Shown here: piece by piece, positions 34,752 to 44,220 of the stretch
How the letters are laid out: every line of letters begins with the position of its first letter
Numbering within the stretch: the stretch's first letter is position 1
From: Chitinophaga sp. YR627
GTDB lineage: Bacteria; Bacteroidota; Bacteroidia; Chitinophagales; Chitinophagaceae
NCBI RefSeq assembly: GCF_900114995.1
Contig: NZ_FOUX01000002.1
Location: 744,001-808,000 of the forward strand
Direction: 5' to 3'
DNA length: 64,000 bases
The notes under the pieces: generated by a model
The model's input: the letters and a program-made list of their open reading frames with translations, nothing else
What the model was told of the DNA's origin: nothing
Database searches by the model: none
Program-made: the position numbers and the translations under genes

Positions 34752-35495
34752 TTATCTGGATCTGAGGTATTCTATCAACATCCGGCGTTCTTCTTTGCTC
34801 ATGTCAGGGAACTTCGCACATGCAAAACCAAATTGTTTTTTCAACCGGACCTGCCCCGTATCGGAGCTGACAGATGCGCGGTCCGCTAAAAATTTATATA
34901 ACCATTTATCGTCTCTGACTTTTATCCTTTCAGACAGCGCCGGTCCTGTAAGCAGTTTACTAAAAGAATGACAGGGCGCACAATTTATACTAAACAACTC
35001 TCTTCCCGAAACCGGTGCACGTAGTTCAAAACTATCAATAGGTTTTCTGCGATTGACCGACACATCACTATTTTCAAAAACAACTGAATGAAAAATATCC
35101 AATGCAATATCAGGCTGTTTTAAGTTTGTTCCATCTATAATAAACTGATCCTCCTTATTAACATCTATTATCATTACAGCCACATGTCCCGGTACCTCAG
35201 ACACTGCTATCCTTGCCTCCAGTCCATTGACAGTTTCAATCGCATACATCATTTTCCCGTCTGCAAACTCTCCTATTTCCTCATGGTAGTGACCATAACC
35301 AAAATGCAGCGTGTCCTTACCATCCGTTACTCCACCAACATAGGTATCAATACCCTGCTCCCTGAACTTCGTCCAGCCAGCGGGAGTCGTCAATTTAAAA
35401 ACGCCAAAATCAAGTATTTTCCTTTCAGTATTCCTTTTACAGGCAGCAACGAGGAACAGTATTAAAAGCGGGAGAAACAGGTTACGTGGATTCAT
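34752..35495 (-). CDS. c-type cytochrome lipoprotein
   Basis: A 247-aa lipoprotein (LVAAC, Cys at 19). The first ~150 residues form an unrecognised beta-rich domain. A class I cytochrome c domain follows, with haem motif CAPCH at 172-176 and a possible distal Met at 232 (KFPDMS). Haem is thus expected to be attached in the periplasm. It is a probable electron carrier or redox sensor; the partner is unknown. It is divergent from a VOC gene. Confidence 0.85.
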   Translation of the reverse strand: MNPRNLFLPLLILFLVAACKRNTERKILDFGVFKLTTPAGWTKFREQGIDTYVGGVTDGKDTLHFGYGHYHEEIGEFADGKMMYAIETVNGLEARIAVSEVPGHVAVMIIDVNKEDQFIIDGTNLKQPDIALDIFHSVVFENSDVSVNRRKPIDSFELRAPVSGRELFSINCAPCHSFSKLLTGPALSERIKVRDDKWLYKFLADRASVSSDTGQVRLKKQFGFACAKFPDMSKEERRMLIEYLRSR

Positions 35496-35635
35496 ATCTT
35501 GCGCATAGGGTGAATTACACTAAATATAACATTCCTTTCGTTAACACGAATACTATATCTTCGGTATCGCAGCAGATAGTGTATAGCACCACTATCCCCC
35601 CAATAAACTACTTTATTCACATACAAACACACCAA

Positions 35636-35989
35636 ATGAAATTCCTTTCTCTTGCCCCATTCGTACCTTCGGGCAGCGATTTCAATGGCTCTAAACAACT
35701 TTTTCAGGAACTGGGTTTCAATATCAGCTGGGATGGCGGCGATTATATCGGTTTTGAAAAAGATGGATGCACTTTCATCCTGCAGCACTACGACAATGAA
35801 CCCTTTGCACAAAACTTTATGCTCAGCGTAGGGATAGAAAATGCAGATGATTTCTGGAAAGAAGTATCAGATAGACAACTCCCCGAACGATTCGGTATAA
35901 AGCTCAGCAAACCAATCGACCAACCCTACGGCAGAGAAGTAAATATCATTGATATTGCAGGCGTTTGCTGGCACTTCGTACAATCGTAA
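35636..35989 (+). CDS. VOC-family protein
   Basis: A 117-aa glyoxalase/bleomycin-resistance-fold protein: MKFLSLAPFVPSG, then GYFDGN-type and ILQHYDNEPFAQNFMLSVGIENADDFW, ending AGVCWHFVQ. It lacks the usual N-terminal His, so it resembles the bleomycin-binding branch more than metal enzymes. The frame is open from 35486, but a near -7 box TATCTTCG around 35556 supports ATG 35636. It converges on the DUF5763 gene, 3 bp apart. Confidence 0.78.
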   Translation: MKFLSLAPFVPSGSDFNGSKQLFQELGFNISWDGGDYIGFEKDGCTFILQHYDNEPFAQNFMLSVGIENADDFWKEVSDRQLPERFGIKLSKPIDQPYGREVNIIDIAGVCWHFVQS

Positions 35990-35992
35990 TCT

Positions 35993-36430
35993 TCAGTCTG
36001 GCTGATGCTGGAAACAGTATCCGTTGCCTATACTTGTCATGTGTTTACAACGGGTACCTTTTTTGGTTATACCCTGACAACGCACCGTACGTCCCGTACC
36101 TGCGGGTTTCTTTACCGGTTCCCCGGAGAATTGCTCTATAGGGTTTTGTAATAGTTGTTGCACAGGTGCTGCGATTGACTCCTGTAATTCCGGATGACAG
36201 ATCTTACAGGGGGCCAGATGTAACCGTATGGCTTCTGTCAGCGACAATCGCTGAGAAACATTCTTTACCATCCTGCAATCTGCCGTATGATATTTCCTGC
36301 CGTAAGGTGTTTTATAGACCGACTGTGAATGCAATCCCGGCATCAGCGAAAACAGGATGTACAGCAGCAGGAATACAATACCAGCCTTGATAACGGTGGG
36401 CAGACAACTTCTTTTCTGAGGGGACTTCAT
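35993..36430 (-). CDS. DUF5763-type Cys-rich membrane protein
   Basis: A 145-aa protein with one N-terminal transmembrane helix (about 13-32) and a middle region with CxxC (PCKICHPE). The C-terminal motif CQGITKKGTRCKHMTSIGNGYCFQHQ carries C/C/C/H zinc-type ligands. The C-terminal motif matches the DUF5763 pattern seen in many Bacteroidota proteins. Function unknown, possibly metal or DNA binding. ATG 36430 and 36433 are adjacent starts. Confidence 0.7.
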   Translation of the reverse strand: MKSPQKRSCLPTVIKAGIVFLLLYILFSLMPGLHSQSVYKTPYGRKYHTADCRMVKNVSQRLSLTEAIRLHLAPCKICHPELQESIAAPVQQLLQNPIEQFSGEPVKKPAGTGRTVRCQGITKKGTRCKHMTSIGNGYCFQHQPD

Positions 36431-36501
36431 CAATATACGGGGTTATCATATACACCGGTGCAGACAGCAAACACTATCCGCACCGGTAGGGGTTATTTCA
36501 C

Positions 36502-37626
36502 TTAATTGCTGATGGATCGGATATAACTGGTGAATGCGTTACCAAAGGATTCGGTTGCCTCATAATTACTGAACTCATACTCTTCATGCAACCCATTCCG
36601 CGTCTTCAGCGATATACTACCATATTTTACGATAGGGATCTGACGGTTGTCTTTAAATCGCTTATCAGGCGTACCATTCCTGTTTACCTTCTCCCAGGTC
36701 CTGTCAATCACCTTACTATCACCAGGCACAATGCCCCTTTCTACAAAACGGACAGGGCCGAAGTCAAACTGCAATTCATTATACCCGATAATACCAAACT
36801 GGTCACGTGAATCATACATGATCACAAAGCCCGGGTAGAAATACAGGTCCGCGCCATTCGCATTTTTCAGCCATAAAGGCGATATCTCTGATCTGATATC
36901 AGGAATACCTTTCACAGCAATCGCTACCTCTCTCTTCATAACCAGGGTCGATGCAGCCGACCTGGCTGCAACCCTGTTCTGATGTACGGCACTGGTAACA
37001 TCCCATACTTTCTGCGAACGGGATAACTGTTTAAACGTCTCTTCCAATACACTGAATTTCGCTTTCATTTCTGTATCGAATTCAATGTCCATCTGCATAT
37101 AACTATTATCGATCTGCTCCTTTATACGAAGGATCGCATCCTGCTGTGCAGCAATCGTTTCTTTTATCTGCACAGAGATCTTACGTACAAAAAGTCCATA
37201 TAACAATACATAAGTACATAACAACTTTATACGGGATACAAAAAGCGCTGACTGTACCTTCGCCAGGTCCTGTGCCAGTTCTTTCTTCTGACGATGTGCA
37301 GCAATAATCGTAGCCTTTATACCCTGCATATCATTACTGGTAACGTCATTAGGCGCTACGCTGAATATATTGCCACGATCTTCCGGTTCCAGCGTGGCTA
37401 CTTCCGGCACATAGGCTTCCGGTCGCTGGGACTGTCCCGGCGCAGACGATAATCTTTGCCTGTTATAAATACCCAGGCCAGGGATACTGGTATTCAGATA
37501 GGTGCCATTGGGACCGATGTTCAGACTGGCGCCTCTGACGCCAATAGTAGTACTAATGCCTTTACGGCTGATGTTGAGGTGTACACCGGGGATAATTTTA
37601 ATGCGTTTTCTATAGCTCCATGCCAT
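36502..37626 (-). CDS. DUF4236-domain protein with coiled coil
   Basis: A 374-aa protein. The N-terminal ~60 residues are the DUF4236 pattern (FRKRIKI-like start, GVHLNISRKGISTTIGVRG, PGLGIYNRQ). Residues ~90-230 are helical and coiled-coil, and the C-terminal part is beta-rich (WLKNANGADLYFYPGFVIM). DUF4236 occurs widely, including mobile elements; its function is unknown. The gene has a plausible promoter upstream, with TTTG near 37669 and TATTTTAT. Confidence 0.78.
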   Translation of the reverse strand: MAWSYRKRIKIIPGVHLNISRKGISTTIGVRGASLNIGPNGTYLNTSIPGLGIYNRQRLSSAPGQSQRPEAYVPEVATLEPEDRGNIFSVAPNDVTSNDMQGIKATIIAAHRQKKELAQDLAKVQSALFVSRIKLLCTYVLLYGLFVRKISVQIKETIAAQQDAILRIKEQIDNSYMQMDIEFDTEMKAKFSVLEETFKQLSRSQKVWDVTSAVHQNRVAARSAASTLVMKREVAIAVKGIPDIRSEISPLWLKNANGADLYFYPGFVIMYDSRDQFGIIGYNELQFDFGPVRFVERGIVPGDSKVIDRTWEKVNRNGTPDKRFKDNRQIPIVKYGSISLKTRNGLHEEYEFSNYEATESFGNAFTSYIRSISN

Positions 37627-37739
37627 GAAATGATGTTTTTGGGATAAAATAGTTTTTCACGTATGCAGGCAAATATCAAAGAAATGCCCGCACGCGCAAT
37701 CACGTCTATCCAAAAACCGGAAAAATCCCCCCTTTATGC

Positions 37740-38969
37740 TCAGGGGTATAACAGGTATTTTTTACGCATCTCTTTATACTTCGATAAACCAGGTTCCCAG
37801 GACGCACGGATCTCCTCCGCTGTCTTTCCTGCAATGATCTGCTGTTTAAATTCAGATACACCGGCCAGATAATCGATATTCCCGATCTGCGTACTGATCG
37901 AACGATCAAAGAAGCGGGCCTTATCAGGATAAGCATTATACAATGAGATCATCCACTCCAGATTGATCTTTTTCTGACGGCGTAATTCGGCTATATCATA
38001 GTTTCTGAGGTCAAGTCCATAACATTCCTTATTCATATGCAGCGGTGTTTCACTCATACCAGGAATGCTCACCGGTTTAAAGGAGAAACTGTATTTGTCT
38101 TTCAACGCAGGACTTCCCAACACGGTAAACGGATACTGCGTACCTCTCCCCTGACTGATGACAGTACCTTCAAATAAACAGGTGGAAGGGTATAATAAGA
38201 TGCTCTGCTGTGTATTCAGATTGGGTGATGGTTTTACGGGTAATGTATATTCCATATCATGCCGGTAGTTCTTCAGCGGAATGATCTTTAGTTTACATGT
38301 TTTTCCACCAGGCAACCAGCCCTCACCATTGATCATCTTTGCAAACTCAGCGATGGTCATACCATGTGCAACAGGGATCGGGAATTGTCCGATACCCGAT
38401 TTCAGCCGCATATCCAATACCGGCCCGTCTACCAGATAACCATTAGGGTTAGGTCTGTCCAGGATCATGACTTCCTTATTTTGCTCCGCACAACCTTCCA
38501 TCACATCTCTCAGTACATTGATATAGGTATAAAAGCGGCAGCCTACATCCTGTATATCAAAGATGACAATATCCACATCTGCCAGTTCAGCAGCGCCCGG
38601 TTTACGCTTGGCGCCATACAGTGAAATGATCGGCAAACCGGTAGCGGCATCCTTTTCATCTTTCACCTTAGCCCCGTTACTGGCATTTCCCCGGAAGCCA
38701 TGCTCCGGTCCGAATACCTTGACAATTTTAATACCTCTCTTCAGCAGACTATCCACCAGATGACTACTCCCGATAACGGTAGTAGGATTAGCCAGTACAG
38801 CTACCCTCTTCCCTTTCAGTAATGGCAGATAGGCAGTGGTCTGACTGGCCCCTGTAATAATCCCTGTATCTTCTTTTTCCCTGGGGGCAGTAGTAACCTT
38901 TGTCTCCGGATGAGAAGCGGGACAGGTAAACAACGTAACAAGCGTGGCAATCGTGAATATTATCTTCAT
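37740..38969 (-). CDS. NamZ-like exo-beta-N-acetylmuramidase (DUF1343, GH171)
   Basis: A 409-aa exported protein, possibly lipid-anchored (LVTLFTC near 16). It has the DUF1343 core: GKRVAVLANPTTVIG, VFGPEHGFRG, DIVIFDIQDVGCRFYTYI, DRPNPNG. The family includes NamZ, which releases N-acetylmuramic acid from non-reducing ends of peptidoglycan fragments. Wall turnover or scavenging is the likely role. It stands alone, without the NagZ/AmiE partners that form the complete MurNAc pathway elsewhere. Confidence 0.88.
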   Translation of the reverse strand: MKIIFTIATLVTLFTCPASHPETKVTTAPREKEDTGIITGASQTTAYLPLLKGKRVAVLANPTTVIGSSHLVDSLLKRGIKIVKVFGPEHGFRGNASNGAKVKDEKDAATGLPIISLYGAKRKPGAAELADVDIVIFDIQDVGCRFYTYINVLRDVMEGCAEQNKEVMILDRPNPNGYLVDGPVLDMRLKSGIGQFPIPVAHGMTIAEFAKMINGEGWLPGGKTCKLKIIPLKNYRHDMEYTLPVKPSPNLNTQQSILLYPSTCLFEGTVISQGRGTQYPFTVLGSPALKDKYSFSFKPVSIPGMSETPLHMNKECYGLDLRNYDIAELRRQKKINLEWMISLYNAYPDKARFFDRSISTQIGNIDYLAGVSEFKQQIIAGKTAEEIRASWEPGLSKYKEMRKKYLLYP

Positions 38970-39089
38970 ATCTGAATGGTTAGCTATACAATATACAAAT
39001 AAGCGGGACAGCTTTCACTTAACAAATGATTGTTCTTACGCATGATCTCAGCGACATAATGGCTAACTTTAATTATTAAATAACCACCA

Positions 39090-39470
39090 ATGGCCACCCT
39101 GAACTTACCCCTGCACTACCAGGCAGTAATGTCTTATCTGATTATTGAGCATGCAGCCGGATTTATAGACTTCACCAAAGATGTGCTCGGCGCAACCGAA
39201 CAAAACCGTACCATGCGGGACGAAAACACCATCATGCACGCAGAGATCAATATCCATGGCAGCACCATCATGCTGGCAGATAGTACGGACACCTATCCTC
39301 CTCAACATGCGGGCATGTTTGTCTATGTGGAAAATTGCGACCAGGCTTATCAGAAAGCACTCGAAAAAGGAGCAGAAAGCATCATGCCGCCTGCTGACCA
39401 GCCCTACGGAAGAAGTGCAGGCGTAAAAGACCCTTTTGGCAATACATGGTGGATCACCCATACTATTTAA
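39090..39470 (+). CDS. VOC-family protein (PhnB-like)
   Basis: A 126-aa protein of the DUF1428/PhnB-type VOC branch: HYQAVMSYLIIEHAAGFIDFTKDVLGATE at the start, the HAEINIHGSTIMLAD strand in the middle, and GVKDPFGNTWWITHT at the end, with the typical PFGNxW signature. Function unknown (binding or enzyme). Weak stem-loop terminator at 39532. Confidence 0.82.
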   Translation: MATLNLPLHYQAVMSYLIIEHAAGFIDFTKDVLGATEQNRTMRDENTIMHAEINIHGSTIMLADSTDTYPPQHAGMFVYVENCDQAYQKALEKGAESIMPPADQPYGRSAGVKDPFGNTWWITHTI

Positions 39471-39531
39471 TGTCTAATCAACACTTTATACATCACCCTA
39501 TACAGATATACCAACTTTCCTTGTACCCTTC

Positions 39532-39555
39532 ATAGTTGACCCTTCAACTATTTTT
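39532..39555 (+). terminator. Weak stem-loop terminator after the VOC gene
   Basis: ATAGTTGA (39532-39539) and TCAACTAT (39544-39551) pair around a 4-nt loop, followed by T4. Confidence 0.45.
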
Positions 39556-39593
39556 CCGCATAGCGTAAATCATTTTCCCGATTGCATAAACGG
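39552..39593 (+). promoter_or_regulatory. Direct repeats upstream of the siderophore receptor
   Basis: TTTTCCGCATAGCGTAAA (39552-39569) and TTTTCCCGATTGCATAAA (39573-39590) match at 14 of 18 positions with a 21-bp period, as AraC-type activator sites often do. The second ends in CATAAACGG, the same 9-mer found in the AraC-site at 20081. The -7 element starts 17 bp after it. Confidence 0.4.
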
Positions 39594-39610
39594 CCCGGCT
39601 GCTTATACCC

Positions 39611-39618
39611 CAACTTTG
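39611..39618 (+). promoter_or_regulatory. -7 promoter element of the siderophore receptor gene
   Basis: CAACTTTG is one mismatch from TAnnTTTG, identical to the -7 element of the HmuY-like operon. The ATG follows at 39641. Confidence 0.45.
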
Positions 39619-39640
39619 CGGCCCAAAACCTAAGTATTAT

Positions 39641-42064
39641 ATGAGATTACTTCAGACCTTACTTTTGATGCTCCTGGCATTCAGTCCATGTGCACTCTTC
39701 GCAGAAGATGGCAACGGAGTTGTTAAAGGTACAGTTAAGACGACCGACGGAAAGGCAGCCGCAATGGTATCAGTGACATTAAAAAACACAAAGAAATCGA
39801 CCATTACAGACGAAAATGGCGCTTTCTTACTGAACAATGTGAAACCGGGCACCTACACCCTGCAGGTTACCCTCCTGGGCCACGGCGCAAAAGAAGAAAC
39901 AGTTATCGTCACCTCTGATAATACGACCGAAATCAACGTTACCTTACAATTGTCAGATGTCCAGTTGCACGAAGTGGAAGTAGCGACCGGCCGTAGTAAG
40001 TTCGCCAAAAAAGAATCTGAATACGTCGCACGTCTCCCTTTAAAAAATCTGGAGAATCCACAGGTATACAACATCGTATCTAAAGAACTGCTGCAGGAAC
40101 AGGTAGTGACCAACTTTGACGACGCACTGAAAAATACACCGGGTGTAACCAAACTCTGGTCATCTACAGGCCGTCCTACTGACGGTGCAGGCTATTTCTC
40201 AATGCGTGGTTTCGCTGTACAGCCAACCATGATCAATGGCATTCCAGGTCTGACCAACGGTGGTATCGACCCTGCTAACGTAGAAAGAATTGAATCCATC
40301 AAAGGTCCTTCCGGTACCTTATTTGGTAGCAGTTATATTTCTTTCGGTGGTTTGCTCAATATCGTTACGAAAAAACCTTACGATACTTTCGGTGGTGAAA
40401 TCAGTTACACTGCCGGCGGATTTGGCCTGAACCGCGTAACAGCCGACGTGAATGCACCGCTGAATGCCGACAAAACCGCTTTACTGCGTGTAAACGCGGC
40501 TTACCACGATGAAGGCAGCTTCCAGGATGCGGGTTTCAAAAAATCCTTCTTCTTTGCGCCAGGCTTCTCCTACAAAGCAAGCGATAAATTATCCTTCCTC
40601 GTGAATGCTGAGTTCTACAACGCAGAGAGCACTAACCCGATGAGTTTGTTCTTCAACAGATATCGTCCACTGATCGCTCGTACACCTGAAGAACTGCACA
40701 TGGATTTCAACAGGTCTTACACCAGCAACGACCTGACGCATAAAACACCTACAGTAAACCTGTATGGCCAGGCTACTTATAAAATTTCTGACAACTGGAC
40801 TTCCCAGACCGTACTGTCAAGAAGTTCCCGTAAAAGCGATGGTTACTATTCTTATGTGATGTTCCTGGATATGGGAGCTGCCGTAGCAAATGATACATTG
40901 CTGAGCCGCTTTGCATACAACCAGAACTCTACCACTACCACCACTGATATCCAGCAGAACTTCATCGGCGATTTCAGGATCGGTAGCCTGCGTAACCGCG
41001 TAGTATTCGGTCTGGATTTCAATGACCAGAGCACAGTAAACAATAACAGCGCATACGCACTGTTCGACTTCGTGAATGTGACCCGTAATGACGATCCCCG
41101 CTATGCACAGCTGACAAGAGCAGCAGTAGATGCGAAACTCGCCGGACAGGGTGCGACTAAAGACGGTAGCAGCGCACAGGTATACAGCGCATACATCTCT
41201 GATGTACTGAATATCACAGACGCGTTAAGCGCAATGGCAAGTTTGCGTGTTGACCGTTTTGAAAGCAAAGGATATAAAGATTTCTCCACCAATACGACAA
41301 GCGATAAATATGGCCAGACAGCAGTGTCTCCTAAATTCGGTCTGGTATACCAGATCGTTAAAGACCAGGTAAGCGTATTCGGTAACTATATGAACGGTTT
41401 CAGCAACACGGCTCCCGGTACAAGAGTGCTGCCTGACTACACCAACATCTTCAAGCCACAACAGGCTAACCAATGGGAAGGTGGTGTAAAACTGGATGTA
41501 CTGAACCACAAAGTAGCCCTGACTGCCAGTTACTACGACCTGCTGGTGTCTAACATGACCCGTCAGATCACCGTAGAGCGTGAAGGCACTGCCTACAACG
41601 TAACCATCCAGGATGGTAAACAGAAAAGCAAAGGCGTTGAATTTGACCTGATCGCGAATCCACTGCCAGGTCTGAACATCGTAGCAGGTTACAGCTACAA
41701 TGACAGCAAGGCTGTACAGATAGACAAAGAATACCTGGACAGAAGACCCGTATCTGCCGGTCCTGCTAACCTGGCAAACGCCTGGATCAGCTACACCTTC
41801 ACCAAAGGCACCGTAAAAGGTCTTGGTCTGGGCTTCGGCGGTAACTATGCAAGCGATAACAACGTGACCAACGGTCTGACTACCGGTCTGTTTACAATAC
41901 CTTCTTACACCGTACTGAATGCATCTGTATTCTATAATGCAAAATCATACCGTCTCGGTGTGAAACTGGACAACGTAAGCAACAAGGAATACTTCACGGG
42001 ATGGACCACCCTGGAAAAACAAATGCCAAGACGTTTGTCTGTGAATGCTACTTTCAGATTCTAA
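39641..42064 (+). CDS. TonB-dependent siderophore-type receptor
   Basis: An 807-aa receptor with signal peptide (after ALFAE, about 22) and a CarboxypepD_reg-like domain (about 28-105, DENGAFLLNNVKPGTYTLQV). The plug (about 130-290) contains ALKNTPGVTKLWSSTGRPTDG and VERIESIKGPSGTLFGSS, and the barrel ends in NATFRF. Sequence style fits the FhuA/FpvA-like siderophore receptor class. The ligand is unknown and no biosynthesis genes are in the window. Likely iron- or AraC-controlled (upstream repeats). Ends before a terminator, so monocistronic. Confidence 0.9.
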   Translation: MRLLQTLLLMLLAFSPCALFAEDGNGVVKGTVKTTDGKAAAMVSVTLKNTKKSTITDENGAFLLNNVKPGTYTLQVTLLGHGAKEETVIVTSDNTTEINVTLQLSDVQLHEVEVATGRSKFAKKESEYVARLPLKNLENPQVYNIVSKELLQEQVVTNFDDALKNTPGVTKLWSSTGRPTDGAGYFSMRGFAVQPTMINGIPGLTNGGIDPANVERIESIKGPSGTLFGSSYISFGGLLNIVTKKPYDTFGGEISYTAGGFGLNRVTADVNAPLNADKTALLRVNAAYHDEGSFQDAGFKKSFFFAPGFSYKASDKLSFLVNAEFYNAESTNPMSLFFNRYRPLIARTPEELHMDFNRSYTSNDLTHKTPTVNLYGQATYKISDNWTSQTVLSRSSRKSDGYYSYVMFLDMGAAVANDTLLSRFAYNQNSTTTTTDIQQNFIGDFRIGSLRNRVVFGLDFNDQSTVNNNSAYALFDFVNVTRNDDPRYAQLTRAAVDAKLAGQGATKDGSSAQVYSAYISDVLNITDALSAMASLRVDRFESKGYKDFSTNTTSDKYGQTAVSPKFGLVYQIVKDQVSVFGNYMNGFSNTAPGTRVLPDYTNIFKPQQANQWEGGVKLDVLNHKVALTASYYDLLVSNMTRQITVEREGTAYNVTIQDGKQKSKGVEFDLIANPLPGLNIVAGYSYNDSKAVQIDKEYLDRRPVSAGPANLANAWISYTFTKGTVKGLGLGFGGNYASDNNVTNGLTTGLFTIPSYTVLNASVFYNAKSYRLGVKLDNVSNKEYFTGWTTLEKQMPRRLSVNATFRF

Positions 42065-42093
42065 CCGATCGTAACAAACTCACTTATATCGAT

Positions 42094-42130
42094 AAAAGGC
42101 CAGCGCTCCTGATAGGAACGCTGGCCTTTT
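42094..42130 (+). terminator. Intrinsic terminator after the siderophore receptor
   Basis: A 12-bp perfect stem AAAAGGCCAGCG/CGCTGGCCTTTT plus four more pairs beyond one mismatch. Confidence 0.9.
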
Positions 42131-42300
42131 GATTTTCCCCATCTCCCCAAAAGCTTATTTATTGTTAAAATAGCAATCCCCATCTACCACCTTCGTTTTT
42201 TTCACCTTATTTGAGGTACTGTAATTTTTTTTGACCCCGTGCAGCGTTTGTTTTATTCCCGGCATTATATACTACGACAATACCTAAACACTGGAATCAT

Positions 42301-42837
42301 TTGATCATTAAGGAGCTGATAACATCCTGCCTGCAACGCAACCGCCTGAGCGAAAAACGCCTGTATGAACGGTATGTAACCGTCATGGCCAGACTATGTC
42401 AGCGCTACATCCGGGAAGATGCAGAGGCACAGGATGCGCTGATCGAAGGTTTCACGAAGGTGTTTAACAAACTATCAACCTTTGAATATCGTGGAGAACA
42501 AAGCCTGGAGATATGGATAAGACGGATCATGATCAACGAATGCCTCATGCGGCTGCGGAAGCATAAACGCCTGTTACTGACTACGTCTGAAGCGGAAGAA
42601 GAAAGTCTGCCGATACATACCGATTCGTCAGCGAAAGAGATCATGCAACTGATGCATCATCTCCCTACAGGCTATCGTACTATCCTCAACCTCAATGTGA
42701 TCGACGGTTACAGCCACAAAGAAATAGCAACCTTGCTGGGCATCACTGAAAGCGCCTCCCGTTCTCAGTTAACACACGCCCGCAGTAAACTAAAAGAATT
42801 GTTAAAAACACACGGATGGAATGGAATGATCAAATGA
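42301..42837 (+). CDS. ECF-type RNA polymerase sigma factor (TTG start)
   Basis: A 178-aa sigma factor paralogous to the one at 10820. Region 2 is at 20-95 (DAEAQDALIEGFTKVF, WIRRIMINECLMRLRK) and region 4 at about 115-165 (LPTGYRTILNLNVIDGYSHKEIATLLGITE with its HTH). The start is TTG 42301. The first in-frame ATG is codon 29, in region 2, so the TTG is needed; the two sigma N-termini align from this residue (both begin M-I-x-x-E-L-I). It heads a four-gene cassette. Confidence 0.9.
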   Translation: MIIKELITSCLQRNRLSEKRLYERYVTVMARLCQRYIREDAEAQDALIEGFTKVFNKLSTFEYRGEQSLEIWIRRIMINECLMRLRKHKRLLLTTSEAEEESLPIHTDSSAKEIMQLMHHLPTGYRTILNLNVIDGYSHKEIATLLGITESASRSQLTHARSKLKELLKTHGWNGMIK

Positions 42838-43322
42838 TTGACAAGCTCCTGCAGGATCAGGCAGGATCATACGGAGAAAGCTATCCGGAGCAGTTCCCGG
42901 ACACAGATACGATATGGACCGCCATCAATAACCGCAGAAAGAACAAACGTATTGTGCATATCCGGAAGATCGGGGCGCTTGCAGCAGCCGCGTGTCTGTT
43001 ACTAACAGCAGTACCGCTTTGGCACCAGCTACGGAAAGCAGCCCCCATCATAGTAAAAGGAGACACAGTACCTACACCTTCGCTCTCCGTCGAAAAAGAT
43101 GCGATCACTTATATCCGGCAGCTATGTGCAGGTAACAATATCGCCTGTAAGTCCCCGGCTTTCCTTGAGCTAAAAGCAGAACTGGATGCATCCACTACCG
43201 AACTCTCTGCCATTGATCAGGAAATCCGCCTGTTCGGCGATAACGAACAGCTGCTGCGCGCAAAAGTAAGAATAGAAAATCACCTTGGCAGGATCATCAG
43301 ATCCATGCTGCAAATCATATAA
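42834..43322 (+). CDS. Membrane anti-sigma factor
   Basis: A 162-aa single-pass protein. A cytoplasmic N-terminal part (IDKLLQDQAGSYGESYPEQF) precedes a transmembrane helix at about 46-63 (GALAAAACLLLTAVPLW) and a charged helical periplasmic domain. ATG 42834 overlaps the sigma stop as ATGA, the usual coupled arrangement; ATG 42816 (MEWNDQ) is the alternative. Assigned as anti-sigma from topology and position, parallel to the gene at 10192; sequence similarity is weak. Confidence 0.75.
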   Translation: MIDKLLQDQAGSYGESYPEQFPDTDTIWTAINNRRKNKRIVHIRKIGALAAAACLLLTAVPLWHQLRKAAPIIVKGDTVPTPSLSVEKDAITYIRQLCAGNNIACKSPAFLELKAELDASTTELSAIDQEIRLFGDNEQLLRAKVRIENHLGRIIRSMLQII

Positions 43323-43323
43323 A

Positions 43324-44214
43324 ATGTTTAGAAAACATAGACTACTGCCCCTGCTGTTTGTTTTACTCCACTTCGGTGGGCGCCTGTTGTCACAGTCAGC
43401 CGATCAGACAGTAAACAGGTTATACACACAGGATATTCCCGGCACCCCCTCTACGCTGCTCGCTATCAGGGCAGAAAAAGCAGCAGTTACCATCACCGGA
43501 TGGGAGAAAAACTACATACAACTGCGCATCAGCTTTCAGGCATCACATCCTGATAAAAAGATAGCGCAACAGGAACTGGCTTATATGCGCTATGCCCTGA
43601 CAAAAGAAAAAGACCGGATAGAATTGACAAACATATTCACACTCCCTGCTGCTATTGACCGTATACAAAGTAAACTGGCTATTAAAATAGAATTGCTCGT
43701 ACCGGAAAACAACGCCCTCGATATCACAGATAAATATGGTAACATCACGCTCTCCCGTTTATCCGGAAAGATAGACCTGCATATTTCTTTCGGTGATCTG
43801 CAACTCACTACTATCAGCGGACAGGTAAAGATCGCCGCCACTTACAGCGAAATACGGGGCAGCCATGTCAACACGACATCCCTGCATTGCACTGATGAAA
43901 AATCAAGGATAGCCATGGACCTTGACAGCGGTAACTATACCTTCCTCAGCAAATATGGCGATATCGATCTCTCGCTAAAGAAGATCTCATCACTCGATAT
44001 AAAATCCACCCGCACTGATATCACCCTCCGGCCACAGGATCTCAATGCCTGTCGCTACAGGATCGTCAGTACGGATGGTACACTATACCTGCCGGAAACA
44101 TATGCTGCCCGTCAGGTAAAAAAAGGGAATCAATATGCATTCATCACCACCGGCGCCACAACATTACCCTTACTGGCCGTCAATGCAAACTATAATTCAG
44201 TCACCATCAAATAA
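43324..44214 (+). CDS. DUF4097-like beta-helical secreted protein
   Basis: A 296-aa protein with signal peptide (cleavage near residue 23, after RLLSQ). The mature part has repeating short beta-turns (DLHISFGDLQLTTISGQVKI and GNYTFLSKYGDIDLSLKKI), typical of DUF4097/DUF4098 adhesin-like solenoids often found with anti-sigma factors. The ATG 43324 is one base after the anti-sigma stop; the open frame back to 43285 overlaps that gene and is not used. Possibly a surface or periplasmic component controlled by the sigma factor. Confidence 0.72.
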   Translation: MFRKHRLLPLLFVLLHFGGRLLSQSADQTVNRLYTQDIPGTPSTLLAIRAEKAAVTITGWEKNYIQLRISFQASHPDKKIAQQELAYMRYALTKEKDRIELTNIFTLPAAIDRIQSKLAIKIELLVPENNALDITDKYGNITLSRLSGKIDLHISFGDLQLTTISGQVKIAATYSEIRGSHVNTTSLHCTDEKSRIAMDLDSGNYTFLSKYGDIDLSLKKISSLDIKSTRTDITLRPQDLNACRYRIVSTDGTLYLPETYAARQVKKGNQYAFITTGATTLPLLAVNANYNSVTIK

Positions 44215-44220
44215 ACACAC

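Noticed and set aside
43285-43323. Upstream start of the DUF4097-like gene
   Set aside because: The extension lies in the anti-sigma gene and would displace the signal peptide from the N-terminus.
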